DNA of 64,000 nucleotides from Raphanus sativus (lineage: Eukaryota; Streptophyta; Magnoliopsida; Brassicales; Brassicaceae). Positions within the stretch are counted from its first letter, which is position 1. Every line of letters begins with the position of its first letter. Shown piece after piece: positions 55,687-64,000 of this stretch. A program made the translations under genes and the position numbers. The DNA is taken from assembly GCF_000801105.2 (NCBI RefSeq), contig NC_079515.1, positions 27,117,407-27,181,406 of the forward strand, in the 5' to 3' direction. The notes under the pieces were generated by a model. That model ran no database searches and was not told the DNA's origin. It saw only the letters and a list, made by a program, of their open reading frames with translations.

Positions 55687-56050
55687 TGGCGCAGCGTACG
55701 AATGGGTTAACGGTCGATCTAGAGTTCTAGAGACCTGTTCTTGGATCGATTAAGGGTTTCTGGATGATAGCACCTTAAGACCAACTTCTTGTTGATGAAT
55801 TGAATCGAATCTAACAAGGGATAAAAGCAAAGCTCTTCTTATAAAATCAAAACGTAACTAACAAGAAAGATAAAGCTCTGTTTATATACCCATCCATTGG
55901 ACAATTCCCATGAGGATAAGGATATTATAAACCGTTATAAAAACTAAAACAAATAAAGATAAGGACATATTTTTAAAGAAAACCAAACAGATAAAGATGA
56001 TGATTTCGAATCATCATATTGGCGCCAATGGAGGAGATGCTGCTGCATCA
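55687..56050 (-). repeat. 3' LTR of the gypsy element
   Basis: Identical to the copy at 60464-60827 apart from one base. The gag-pol frame ends 37 bases inside it (stop at 56014-56016). Confidence 0.93.
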
Positions 56051-59000
56051 GGTCCCCCGGGGTGAAGAGGATTCGACCTCGAATCAGAAGGCGTATCAGG
56101 AGCATTGTAGTGGGTTAGATAACGCACATTGAAAACATCAGAAGTAGTCACACCGGAAGGGAGTTGAATGCGATACACATTATCGTTAATCCTTGCTATC
56201 ACCTTCAAAGGACCCATCTTCTTTGACTTAAGCTTATTGTATTCTCGAGAGGGCATTCGATCACGGGTTAGATGAACCCAGACGAGATCTCCTGCATCAA
56301 AGACAAGACGGCGACGGTGAGAGTCCGCATTAGCTTTGTATTTGGCGGTAGAAGCTTCGAGACGTCGAGTAGTCTGAGCATGTGTCTCCAAGATGTTGTC
56401 AACAAAGGCAGAGGCCTCCCCATGGATACGAGTACGGTCCGGCAGAGTAGAAAGGTCGACTGGAGCGCGAGGGAGCAGACCATAAATGACTTGAAAAGGG
56501 CTGAGACCGGAACTACGATTCACTGCCCTATTATGCGCGAACTCTGCTTGTGGCAAACGAGAATCCCAAGTACGTAACGCATCACCCACCAGACACCGTA
56601 AAAGATTACCTAATGATCTATTGACAACCTCCGTCTGACCATCACTTTGGGGATGATATGCAGAACTCATATCCAAGCTTGTGTTGAGCAATTTCCATAA
56701 GGACCGCCAAAAATGTCCAAGAAAACGTGAATCACGATCTGAAACAATGGAAGAAGGAAGGCCATGTAACTTGTAAACATCACGAAAGAAAAGGATAGCG
56801 ACTTGAAGTGCATCCGTCGTCTTCTTGCAAGGAATAAAATGCACCATTTTTGAAAAGCGATCAACGACCACAAAGATAGAATCAAATCCCTTCTGCGTAC
56901 GCGGTAAGCCAACAACAAAATCCATGCTTATGTCCGTCCATGGTTGCGTTGGGATGGGCAAAGGCATATATAACCCGGCGTTAGAGGCATGACCTTTAGA
57001 CTTTTGACAAGTGACACAACGCTCCACAAACCGTTCTACATCTCGCCTCAAGGAAGGCCAAAAATAGGACGCAGACAGCAGGTGAAGTGTACGATCTCGA
57101 CCAATGTGACCTTCACCATGAATCTCAGCAATTAATTTGAGACGAAGACTACACTCGGGAATACAAAGCCTGTTGTCACGGAACAAAAAACCATCACACA
57201 AAGTATATGGAGATGGCAAACCCTCCACTGTGTCGGAAAAAATCTTTCCAAAGAAAGGGTCTGTAGAGTACAGATCCGCGAAGGTACTAAAGCCAGTGAC
57301 CGTTGCGTGCATCGTGGTGAGCAGAGAGTGTCTTCGGCTGAGGGCATCAGCGACCCTGTTAGAGGAACCCGAAGTGTGCTTGATCACGAATGTGAACTGC
57401 TGCAAATACCCGATCCAGGATGCATGCCGAGATGATACTTTGCCCTGAGTACTTAAATGCTTCAGTGCATCGTGATCTGTATAAAGTACGAACTCACGGT
57501 GAAAGAGATAATGACGCCAATGCTTTATTGCTTGTACAATTGCATAAAACTCCACATCATACGTGCTGTAACGAAGACGAGCGTTGGAGAGCTTTTCACT
57601 AAAAAAGGCTATAGGTCGGTTTTGCTGACTTAAAACCGCACCGATCCCGGATTTGGAGGCGTCTGTATGGAGTTCGAAGACAGCATTAAAGTTGGGCAAG
57701 GCGAGTATTGGCGTTGTACAGAGTTTGTCCTTGATCACCTGGAACGCGTGATCAGCTGCAGGCGTCCAAGAGAACTTACCATCGCGAATACAATCAGTTA
57801 TGGGAGACATAAGACTGCTAAACTGAGGCACGAACCGGCGGTAAAAAGACGCAAGGCCATGGAAGCTGCGTGTTTCAGTCAGCGTTGTTGGACGAGGCCA
57901 AGAACGGATTGCCTCCACTTTACCTGGATCAACGGACAGGCCACGATCGGAGACAATGTAGCCCAAAAAGTGAACTTCATTGACAGCGAAGGCGCACTTC
58001 TTCCTCGTGGCAAAGAACTGATCTCGGCGAAGGACAGACAGAACCTCTCGCAAGTGAAGAACGTGCTCAGCCATAGAGGCACTAAATATGAGAATATCGT
58101 CGAAATAGACGACCACAAATTTACCAATAAAAGGTCGTAAGGCCTGATTCATGATCCTCATAAAAGTACTTGGTGCATTGGACAAACCGAAAGGCATGAC
58201 CATCCACTCAAAAAGACCTTCACGAGTTTTAAAAGCGGTTTTCCACTCGTCTCCTGGATGAACCCGAATTTGATGGTAGCCACTTCGTAAATCAAGCTTG
58301 GAAAAGACGGAAGCAGAGCCAATTTGATCAAGTAGATCATCGAGCCGAGGAATAGGGAATCGATAACGTACTGTTATCTTGTTAATAGCTCTGCTATCAA
58401 CACACATACGCCATGATCCGTCTTTCTTTGGAATAAGTAAAGCTGGTACGGCACAAGGACTAAGGCTCTCACGAACAAATCCTTTAGCTAACAAGTCTTC
58501 AACCTGCTTGCGTAACTCTTCATGTTCTGAGGGACTCATCCGATAATGTGACCGATTTGGTAAAGCTGCGTCTGGAACTAAGTCGATACGATGCTGAATA
58601 TCTCTCAAGGGAGGAAGACCGGCTGGGAGATCATCAGGAAAGACATCACTGAATTCTGCTAACAGGTCGTGTAGTTGAGGCGGCACAGAAGGCGTGATAG
58701 AGGAAGCCGGAGAAAGTACGAGAAGAATGACCATTCCTGCCTCCTTCATTTGTGCCTCAAACGGAGCACGATGAAGCAACAAGGAGGAAGGCGAAGCTGC
58801 AAGTGTCGTTGATGGAGGGGAGGTTGACGCTGGTGGTGACGGTTTCAACACAAATTTGTGGTTATTAAAACGAAAACTGTATGTGTTATGGAAGCCGTCG
58901 TGAATAACACGGCGATCGGATTCCCAAGGACGACCCAAAAGTAGGTGACAAGCGTCCATTGGTACTATATCGCAGTATAAACTATCGTGATAAGAATCAC

Positions 59001-60033
59001 CCACCGAGAATGACACCATCGTTCTTTTGGTCACTGAGACGTCATTGTCGTGTTGCAGCCAAGCCAACTTATATGGGCTCGGGTGAGATTCCTCTGTAAG
59101 TGAAAGTTTATTCACCGCCTCTGAAGAGATTACATTCTCTGAACTTCCCGAATCGATGATGAAGTTGCAGACCTTGCCTTTGATAGTACACTTAGAATGA
59201 AACAAGTTGTTTCGTTGAGGATTCTGAGATGTGCTATGTGGAGCAAGACAAGAACGCCGAAGCATGAGCAGAGAACCAGAGTCAGCTACGAGTTCTTCTT
59301 CGTCACAAGGATCATCATCTCCCTCCACGAGGTCGTCGTCATCATTGTTCTGTTCGTTGAGGAGTAGTCCGCGGCGACCTTTGTTCGGGCATGCTGATAT
59401 GCGATGACCAGTTTCACCACAAGAGTAACAACGAAAGCCAGGAGGACGAGTTTGCTTTTGTGTATCAGCAGGAACAATCGCGGTCTCTGTGTTAGTGGAG
59501 CTAGTACCGACGGGCGTTGATGGCGTTGTTGCAGGAGGAGCACGAGTTTGTCTAGATGTTCCCCAAGCCGAGAATCCATTACGAGTTTGAGCTTCAATGG
59601 TAAGGGCTTGTTGGTGTGCTTCAGAGATTGAATCTGGTCTGAACAAGTTGATAGTGAATTGAATTTGCTGTCGTAGACCTCCAACAAATCTCATGACCAA
59701 CTGTTGTTCTGTATCTTTGAGTTCCACTCTGTTGATCATCTTGAAAAATTCTGTCGCATATTCATCCACTGTTCGTGATCCTTGTCTCAGGTTCTGAAAT
59801 TTCTGAAACATTAACTGATCATAATTGTAAGGAAGAAAATTTTTCTGCATCTCTCTTTTCAGTTTGTCCCATGTCGTGATTTTTGATTTCCCGAGGCGAG
59901 CTCGCGTTGTCTTAACCTGCGACCACCAGGCGGCTGCTCTTTCTCGAAACTGAATCGCGATGATTGGAACACATCGATCCAACGGAATTTGCTTGAACTC
60001 AATGATTTCTTCGACGGTGACAAACCAGTCCAA
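56014..60033 (-). CDS. Gypsy Gag-Pol polyprotein (main open part)
   Basis: 1339-codon open stretch; the frame stays open up to a TGA at 60157-60159. Order: Gag capsid region (about 1-120); CCHC knuckle CYSCGETGHRISAC (about 202-215); aspartic protease with IIDSGSS (about 294); reverse transcriptase with LDLRSGYHQI and YFDD (about 639-642); RNase H (HTDASKSGIGAVL); integrase with the HHCC finger (HIGRDRT ... CVTCQ) and DDE residues in MDFVVG, SDRDSRF and SDGQTEVVNR; a GPL-type C-terminal motif near 1265. Protease-RT-RNaseH-IN order identifies Ty3/gypsy. No chromodomain was recognised. No frameshift seen; the last 12 or so residues are LTR-encoded. Confidence 0.92.
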   Translation of the reverse strand: MDWFVTVEEIIEFKQIPLDRCVPIIAIQFRERAAAWWSQVKTTRARLGKSKITTWDKLKREMQKNFLPYNYDQLMFQKFQNLRQGSRTVDEYATEFFKMINRVELKDTEQQLVMRFVGGLRQQIQFTINLFRPDSISEAHQQALTIEAQTRNGFSAWGTSRQTRAPPATTPSTPVGTSSTNTETAIVPADTQKQTRPPGFRCYSCGETGHRISACPNKGRRGLLLNEQNNDDDDLVEGDDDPCDEEELVADSGSLLMLRRSCLAPHSTSQNPQRNNLFHSKCTIKGKVCNFIIDSGSSENVISSEAVNKLSLTEESHPSPYKLAWLQHDNDVSVTKRTMVSFSVGDSYHDSLYCDIVPMDACHLLLGRPWESDRRVIHDGFHNTYSFRFNNHKFVLKPSPPASTSPPSTTLAASPSSLLLHRAPFEAQMKEAGMVILLVLSPASSITPSVPPQLHDLLAEFSDVFPDDLPAGLPPLRDIQHRIDLVPDAALPNRSHYRMSPSEHEELRKQVEDLLAKGFVRESLSPCAVPALLIPKKDGSWRMCVDSRAINKITVRYRFPIPRLDDLLDQIGSASVFSKLDLRSGYHQIRVHPGDEWKTAFKTREGLFEWMVMPFGLSNAPSTFMRIMNQALRPFIGKFVVVYFDDILIFSASMAEHVLHLREVLSVLRRDQFFATRKKCAFAVNEVHFLGYIVSDRGLSVDPGKVEAIRSWPRPTTLTETRSFHGLASFYRRFVPQFSSLMSPITDCIRDGKFSWTPAADHAFQVIKDKLCTTPILALPNFNAVFELHTDASKSGIGAVLSQQNRPIAFFSEKLSNARLRYSTYDVEFYAIVQAIKHWRHYLFHREFVLYTDHDALKHLSTQGKVSSRHASWIGYLQQFTFVIKHTSGSSNRVADALSRRHSLLTTMHATVTGFSTFADLYSTDPFFGKIFSDTVEGLPSPYTLCDGFLFRDNRLCIPECSLRLKLIAEIHGEGHIGRDRTLHLLSASYFWPSLRRDVERFVERCVTCQKSKGHASNAGLYMPLPIPTQPWTDISMDFVVGLPRTQKGFDSIFVVVDRFSKMVHFIPCKKTTDALQVAILFFRDVYKLHGLPSSIVSDRDSRFLGHFWRSLWKLLNTSLDMSSAYHPQSDGQTEVVNRSLGNLLRCLVGDALRTWDSRLPQAEFAHNRAVNRSSGLSPFQVIYGLLPRAPVDLSTLPDRTRIHGEASAFVDNILETHAQTTRRLEASTAKYKANADSHRRRLVFDAGDLVWVHLTRDRMPSREYNKLKSKKMGPLKVIARINDNVYRIQLPSGVTTSDVFNVRYLTHYNAPDTPSDSRSNPLHPGGPDAAASPPLAPI

Positions 60034-60156
60034 TAAGTCCTCAGCTGTTGTGGAACCATGATATTCTGGAAAATTAAGCTTGAAACTCTTTTTCCAGGAT
60101 GAGTCGTTATGTTCATTGTCGGAACCGGAGTCATCATGGTCGTAATTGCGACGTTG

Positions 60157-60414
60157 TCACCGTTGTTGTTGTTGGTGTTGTTGTTGTTGTTGACGAAGAG
60201 GGGCGAAGGGATTTTCATCATCTTCGTCGGTGTCGTCATGTACAGACAGCTGATCGTTGCGACGGGGATGTGCAGGTGGAGTTTGACGGGCGGTCAAAGC
60301 GGCTACTGCAGTAGTTAGGGCGGCGATTTGTTGCTGGAGTTCGTTGACTGATTGCTGTGTAGCAGGGAGATCGTCATCAGCCTGATATTGCTGAGAACGA
60401 GTTTTACGAACCAT
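60157..60414 (-). CDS. N-terminal part of Gag, ended by a TGA
   Basis: About 85 codons from ATG 60414 (MVRKTRSQQ), or 96 from the ATG at 60447, in the same frame as the main polyprotein, with a helical segment and a Gln/His-rich run. A single TGA at 60157-60159 separates it from the rest. It may be a point mutation that kills this copy, or a readthrough site; the sequence alone cannot say. Confidence 0.7.
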   Translation of the reverse strand: MVRKTRSQQYQADDDLPATQQSVNELQQQIAALTTAVAALTARQTPPAHPRRNDQLSVHDDTDEDDENPFAPLRQQQQQHQQQQR

Positions 60415-60463
60415 CGTAGTGGTTGAGAAGATTTCGGAGCGTAGCAAAGCTCTGATACCAACC

Positions 60464-60827
60464 TGGCGCAGCGTACGAATGGGTTAACGGTCGATCTAGA
60501 GTTCTAGAGACCTGTTCTTGGATCGATTAAGGGTTTCTGGATGATAGCACCTTAAGACCAACTTCTTGTTGATGAATTGAATCGAATCTAACAAGGGATA
60601 AAAGCAAAGCTCTTCTTATAAAATCAAAACGTAACTAACAAGAAAGATAAAGCTCTGTTTATATACCCATCCATTGGACAATTCCCATGAGGATAAGGAT
60701 ATTATAAACCGTTATAAAAACTAAAACAAATAAAGATAAGGACATATTTTTAAAGAAAACCAAACAGATAAAGATGATGATTTCGAATCATCATATTGGC
60801 GTCAATGGAGGAGATGCTGCTGCATCA
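60464..60827 (-). repeat. 5' LTR of the gypsy element
   Basis: 364 bp, promoter side for minus-strand transcription. Sequence as the other LTR except for one C/T difference near its plus-strand right end. Confidence 0.93.
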
Positions 60828-60843
60828 GATTATAACGTGATTA

Positions 60844-61093
60844 GAATATCTTCAACGTAAAACTCCATTTTTTCTTAAAAATAGAGCAAAAGAGAAAATG
60901 AAGTAGAATTGCTCCAACCAACTCTAAATTTCACTCCATAATAGGGTAATGAACAAATGAAAAATATATTATTTTATTTATGGAGTAAATTCTATTACGG
61001 AATAAGATATGAAGTTGGATTAGAACATTTCTTACTTCATATTTTATTTTATTTTATTTTAGAATAAAAAATAGAGTAGAGTTGGAAATGTCC
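60844..61093. mobile_element. Tourist-like (PIF/Harbinger) MITE
   Basis: Left end GAATATCTTCAAC and right end inverted GGACATTTCCAAC, with TTA on both sides (60841-60843, 61094-61096). 250 bp, non-coding, with ggagt/actcc foldback interior. It sits 12 bp after the retrotransposon, in the tail of the BGLU pseudogene. Confidence 0.62.
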
Positions 61094-61096
61094 TTA

Positions 61097-63493
61097 ATCA
61101 TAATCAGCAAATGACTGTTATTTAGTAAATCATGGGCCTCTAGATTTAAAAATAACAAGTAGTTTGTATCTATTATTAACTATTAATGTAACCAGCTATA
61201 GCATGTGTCATTTTCCGGATTTGACTTATGTTTTAATTGTTTCTATTCCTAAACATGCTCATGATTATTATATAGAGCTAAACATCCTTGTCAATGAAGG
61301 AATTAACGTTATACAAGAGAACACCTACAAACATCCAGGTCAATTTGTAGTTGTTCTCATCTCGTTTTTGATAACTGGACATGTCGTGAAATTTGTTGAA
61401 TACTATTTTATTTCTCTTTCTTAAACACTAATCATCTTTTCGTAGGTAAATTAACTTTACGTTCCGTGAAAAAACAAAATTCTATATATTCAACTTTACT
61501 ATAATTTTTGTTTCTACAGCTGTCATTTGTATTTCATTTTCTTGGTTAGACAAAACATATCTTGCATTTTACTCCATTTATGGAGTAATCTTAAAAAAAG
61601 TTAGGCAAAAAAAAAACATATCTTGCATTCATCTGGAAAGATATGTTTCTCCTATGTTTTAATTTATATGTTTTAATCTTCTTGTTGTTCGACTTTGTTT
61701 TGGATGTTTGCTGAAACTTTTTTTTGTTAGAGTTTGGTTTGGGTGTTCCATGCACTTAGGTTTCATGCATCAAATACGCAAAAGAATCATGTGATGAATG
61801 TCTCACCATAGTTAAATGATATAATTTTGAAAAAACTACAAAATACGTAAACTTGTTTAATATCATACACATTATTTCATATTTTCTTAGTTCAATTTTA
61901 CTAATAATGTATAATTTTCTTAATATTTTAAATATTTAATATAATACTTGATTTTTTTAAATATGATTTCAAAATATAATAATAATTTAGTAATGATATA
62001 TGTTCAAAAAGGAATAAAAAATTATATATATAAGCCCATCTCCTTATATATGTTGGAAATTTAGTTGTTCCTATACAATATTTAATTTCCGAAAAAGCAA
62101 AACATGTCACTGCCAAATAATTGTTCTCATCTCTTTTCTATAGGATGTGATAAGGACTATTGCTCATATCTGTTTTCTTCATTTTTGGTGAAACTTATAA
62201 TCTTTTATGTCATAATCCTCATAGGAAACTATTTTACATATAATATATTCACTCAGTAAAAAGGGAAAGAAAGGAAATCACATCATTTGTTTTATTTTCA
62301 ATATTACCGATTACATGGTCAAATTCAATGGATTTGTATTCAATATCTAAACGACGCTCGTCATTATCAAATTAAAATACTATGATTTATAAAAAAATTG
62401 AAAATCCACTAAGGTTTTTTCAATCTAAGTTTTAACTCATGTGTCTCAATCTCATCATCCATCACACTGAGATTCAATAGGCTTAGTGTCTACGCTCCTC
62501 CTTTTTGGCACTAAAGGAAACGGAGTTCGACTCCAAATTGAAATTGCATTTCTGTGAAATCTAGTTTCCGCCATACGTGGGATAAAATGGAGCTTAGGCT
62601 AGTGGGAAATAGCCAATAAAACTAAAATGATACGTGGTTCTGGATAATGTTGACACTGCTATTTATCAAAAGAAAGTATCTTGCATATATATATATATAT
62701 ATAGCTAATATTTTGTTACTATTAAATAATTGGATCTTAATATATTACAAGCATGGCGCAACTGTCAGAATTTCATGAAAATGTTTTGGGTATCTCCATT
62801 AAATTTGGAATATTAAATTACAGAGTAATATTTAACCAAAAATGGTTCAAGATAAGAATAACACGACTCATCAGCACAAAAAGAAATTTTAAAAATCCAA
62901 AATGGTCTACGTTATGCATAAAGCCAACAATAGTTCGAGCGCGTGAAGGAGGTGGAACATTACACGTGAAAGTGTAACCGTACCTCGAAGTACATGCAGT
63001 CTTCGCAGGATATGTTAACAGTGAAGGAAGCCACGATTTTAACCACATTCAACACCAAAATCAGCTTAGACGCATATAGTATAGGCCTATATACATATCT
63101 GAATCATGAAGAGACAAAATGGTGAACGTTAGCAGTGATCACGGGCACATTCAGAGATGCGATAGACAAAAAAATCTACAGCCATTTAGTTGGTAGTAGT
63201 ACCAAAATAAGTAAAATCCATAAGGACACAGAATGGAATCTGGACTTATTCTGCATAATAGTCTTAAACTGGAAAGAAATATCCGGGAATATATATTAGA
63301 CAATACCACCAGTTATCTATGATATATATGTCCAAACATTTCCACGTAGATGACGTCTATTACTGGCCGAGGAAAATCTCTATATAAGAAAGACGAGGTA
63401 GAGTAAATCTCTCTTCAATACACCACTTTGAAATTTCAAAAAGAAAAAGACAAACCAAAAATAAGAGAGAGAGAGAGAGAGAGATAGATAAAA
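61097..63493. other. Spacer and promoter of the last beta-glucosidase gene
   Basis: No gene seen. Contents: a micro-insert at 61552-61629 (aaaacatatcttgcatt on both sides), a possible SINE remnant near 62478-62600 (ggcttagtgtctacg as A box, ggagttcgactcc as B box), an AT microsatellite at 62685-62702, and the promoter. Confidence 0.45.
63380..63388 (+). promoter_or_regulatory. TATA box of the BGLU30-like gene
   Basis: ctatataag about 105 bp before the start codon. The leader contains a GA-repeat (about 63466-63484). Confidence 0.65.
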
Positions 63494-63628
63494 ATGGCTA
63501 GGGGATATCGTTTTCTCATCATCCTTTCGATAATCTCGTTGTTTACAGAGACAATTGGTTCTCGAATACTAGATCGTCATAGTTTTCCTGATCGTTTCAT
63601 TTTTGGAACGGCTGCTTCTGCGTATCAG
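63494..63628 (+). CDS. First exon of a secreted beta-glucosidase (BGLU30-like, partial)
   Basis: 45 codons: a signal peptide (MARGYRFLIILSIISLFTETIG) followed by the GH1 opening DRHSFPDRFIFGTAASAYQ, ending at a GT donor exactly where the other BGLU genes split before YEGA or CEGA. The wording DRHSFPD.FIFGTAASA resembles the BGLU28/29/30 group, and gene order points to BGLU30 (DIN2/SRG2, known in Arabidopsis for induction by dark and sugar starvation). The rest lies beyond the window; 63629-64000 is intron with no second exon seen. Confidence 0.75.
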
Positions 63629-64000
63629 GTGATTTTTACGGGCAGCATGTTACCTGACTTATAAAAATTACAATTTAGTTCTAATGGTTCTGTTTTTCAA
63701 TATGTTAACGATTAATCTCTTCTAAAATTCTGTAACTTTTGCAGTTAATTAGCCACGCTTAATGATTTCATCTTTCGTTCTACATTAGTCATTTTGTTAT
63801 TATTGATGATCACAACCTATAGGTTATGTGATGTAGCGGAAATTACGATAATGCAAAACATATTTTTAAACTAAATAAAATTACAGGCAATTCTTTTAGA
63901 TAGACATTTTATGTTTTTGTCTTAAAAATAGCATACATAGAAAAAAAATGAAAAAATGTTTTTATTTAAGGGTTAAAAGACTTTTATACCATAGATATAT
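63629..64000 (+). other. Intron 1 of the BGLU30-like gene (to window end)
   Basis: AT-rich, begins gtgattttta. No acceptor followed by a YEGA-type exon was found before the end, so the intron is longer than 372 bp. Confidence 0.5.

Larger units (their letters stand above)
55687..60827 (-). mobile_element. Young Ty3/gypsy LTR retrotransposon, 5.1 kb
   Basis: Two 364-bp LTRs, 55687-56050 and 60464-60827, start TGGCGCAGCG and end GCTGCATCA; the only difference seen is ggcgcc versus ggcgtc. Target duplication gatta on both sides (55682-55686, 60828-60832). The minus-strand primer site TTGGTATCAGAGC, next to the 5' LTR at about 60450-60462, fits initiator-Met tRNA. A purine-rich gggggacc lies beside the 3' LTR (56051-56058). 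One long gag-pol frame, interrupted only by one TGA in gag. Confidence 0.93.

Noticed and set aside
56272..58140. Plus-strand ORFs of 100-157 aa
   Set aside because: Antisense of the gypsy pol gene; no recognisable domain.

Overview
The window is plant nuclear DNA from the mustard family (Brassicaceae). The signs are intron-split genes with GT/AG borders, long AT-rich spacers and dense nested transposons. The order of single-copy genes also resembles, from memory, Arabidopsis chromosome 3 around At3g60080-At3g60140: a RING-H2 gene, a VQ-motif gene, citrate synthase, a bromodomain gene, then BGLU27, BGLU16 and a BGLU28/29/30-type gene. The genus cannot be fixed by eye; Brassica or a relative is plausible. 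All exon joins were made by hand from splice borders and reading phase.

Layout. 0-6.3 kb: an ARABIDILLO-type F-box/armadillo gene (9 exons), then on the minus strand a broken and an intact copy of a small NYN-domain gene. 6.8-8.9 kb: a minus-strand Helitron carrying a 36-bp minisatellite that is itself split by a 633-bp hAT-like element. 9.4-10.3 kb: RING-H2 gene. 10.4-15.4 kb: a complete PIF/Harbinger transposon with a TTA target duplication and three ORFs (DDE transposase, GRF zinc finger with a membrane tail, Myb/SANT partner). 17.7-18.1 kb: VQ protein. 19.3-22.2 kb: citrate synthase pseudogene holding a Helitron. 23.7-27.6 kb: bromodomain gene whose 2-kb intron holds a foldback element. 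27.6-36.3 kb: gene-poor, with Stowaway-like MITEs, a Cassandra solo LTR with 5S-rRNA-like sequence, and Helitron ends.

36.3-55.7 kb is a glycoside hydrolase family 1 (beta-glucosidase) cluster: an intact BGLU27-like gene, a very recent tandem copy lacking exons 1-2, an intact BGLU16-like gene, and a decayed BGLU16-like pseudogene hit by a foldback element, a SINE and a Ty3/gypsy retrotransposon (55.7-60.8 kb, LTRs differing at one site). The first exon of another beta-glucosidase begins at 63494. A 3-kb Helitron lies between the BGLU27 copies, and its empty site is preserved exactly beside the second copy, so it arrived after the duplication.

Functionally the beta-glucosidases would hydrolyse glucosylated specialised metabolites (flavonol or indole/thioglucoside substrates); the VQ, RING and bromodomain genes are regulatory. 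The most unusual signals are the three-gene Harbinger, the telomere-repeat-like foldback family, and a series of tiny poly(A)/poly(T) inserts each flanked by 10-17 bp direct repeats.
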